Source of the DNA: Limnobacter sp. CACIAM 66H1
GTDB taxonomy: Bacteria; Pseudomonadota; Gammaproteobacteria; Burkholderiales; Burkholderiaceae_B
DNA: 64,000 nt
Assembly (NCBI RefSeq): GCF_001601825.1
Contig: NZ_LUJK01000009.1
Location: 1-64,000 of the forward strand
Direction: 5' to 3'
Shown here: positions 63,721 through 64,000 of the stretch, piece after piece
Numbering within the stretch: the first letter of the stretch is position 1
Layout of the letters: every line of letters begins with the position of its first letter
Notes under the pieces: generated by a model
Databases searched by the model: none
Seen by the model: only the letters and a program-made list of their open reading frames with translations
What the model was told of the DNA's origin: nothing
Position numbers and translations under genes: made by a program

Positions 63721-64000
63721 ATGAACTTTGACAGCCCAGTAGTAGCCTCTGTGACCAATATCGACGGCGACGTGTTCGTGAAGCGAAACGGCATTGAAAC
63801 GCCTCTTCGCGAAGACATGGTGTTGCAAGCGGGTGACGTTTTGCGCTCCACCAGCAACTCCATTGCAGTGCTCAGCATTCCGGGCACACAGCAACAAATT
63901 CCGGCATTCCTCGAAATCTCCAATGGTGGTGTGGCCACACTGGGTTTTGACCCCGATGCAGGCCCCAATGGTCAGGTAGTGATTACATCCAATGCTGGCG
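63721..64000 (+). CDS. Retention-module/FecR-like N-terminus of a further surface protein (cut by window edge)
   Basis: The first 93 residues of a protein running off the window. They read ASVTNIDGDVFVKRNGIETP, LQAGDVLRSTSNSIAVLSIP and GVATLGFDPDAGPNGQVVIT, a FecR-like beta module similar to those at the N-termini of LapA-type giant adhesins, where it holds the protein in the outer-membrane channel. AAGGAAAAC precedes the ATG. It follows the 62425 gene by 15 bases and is probably cotranscribed. It could be a large repetitive adhesin; the length is unknown. Confidence 0.72.
   Translation, partial: MNFDSPVVASVTNIDGDVFVKRNGIETPLREDMVLQAGDVLRSTSNSIAVLSIPGTQQQIPAFLEISNGGVATLGFDPDAGPNGQVVITSNAG

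Noticed and set aside
1-64000. Mobile element, prophage or integron
   Set aside because: No transposase, integrase, terminal inverted repeats or attachment repeats were recognised on either strand; genes are ordinary chromosomal types.

Overview
The window looks like a chromosomal segment of a betaproteobacterium in the Burkholderiales. A Limnobacter-like organism is my best guess. This rests on gene style (PA2778/PA2779-type pair, PiuC/TonB siderophore unit, E. coli-type AhpCF, three RND pumps), moderate GC by eye and dense operons with 1- and 4-base stop/start overlaps. No rRNA, tRNA, IS element, phage or CRISPR array was recognised, so this is mostly stable chromosome with many envelope, efflux and lipid genes.

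Layout. 1-287: start of a FecCD-type iron-siderophore permease. 344-6732 (minus): RND tripartite efflux operon (adaptor, pump, outer-membrane channel, TetR regulator), with a palindromic operator in its promoter. 6919-8223: type II NADH dehydrogenase. 8247-10571 (minus): PA2779-like, PA2778-like C39 peptidase/TPR, SemiSWEET and SDR genes in one overlapping operon. 10705-13670: a secreted Arg/Asp/Tyr-rich protein, then TadE- and TadG-like genes. 13679-18982: DMT exporter and a second RND pump with adaptor. 19005-21593: PhoD-like phosphatase and an exported helical protein. 21713-26964: Fur-box-flanked iron island (DUF3649, PepSY membrane reductase with a frameshift, DUF3325, PiuC-like dioxygenase, TonB receptor). 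27129-29359: ahpC and an ahpF split into two coupled reading frames. 29695-34491: TetR and two secreted lipoproteins, an esterase-like hydrolase and a neutral-ceramidase-like enzyme. 34505-35873: a small coiled-coil gene and a DedA-rhodanese fusion. 36025-39441: phnD-phnE(frameshifted)-phnC and a metallophosphoesterase-like gene. 39438-46106: gamma-glutamyltransferase, GNAT-nitrilase fusion, MocR regulator, MFS and LysE exporters. 46111-50170 (minus): coiled-coil protein, class I HMG-CoA reductase, ferredoxin-type reductase and fatty-acid desaturase. 50391-56031: TetR, adaptor, RND pump (frameshifted), nitroreductase. 56114-62153: SGNH hydrolase, SIMPL protein, OYE/membrane/TetR operon opposite a metallo-beta-lactamase-fold gene, and ppnP. 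62425-64000: two proteins with N-terminal retention-module-like regions, probably the start of a surface-adhesin locus running off the window.

Functional themes are stress and toxic-compound defence (three RND systems, AhpCF, OYE, nitroreductase), iron acquisition, phosphorus scavenging (PhnDEC, PhoD-like), lipid handling (ceramidase-like enzyme, esterase, desaturase with its reductase, HMG-CoA reductase) and surface structures (TadE/G, adhesin modules). Four TetR genes and one MocR gene sit beside palindromes that are credible operators.

Three genes (22040, 36910, 52144) are each broken by one extra base in a homopolymer run (T7, G6, A6). That pattern suggests sequence errors as much as real decay. 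The ahpF split is different: a 14-base insertion at a domain boundary that creates an ATGA coupling. I did not find a clear, wholly new multi-gene system. The best candidates for follow-up are the split ahpF, the HMG-CoA reductase cluster, the ceramidase/esterase lipoprotein pair, the MocR three-site operator and the adhesin modules at the right edge.
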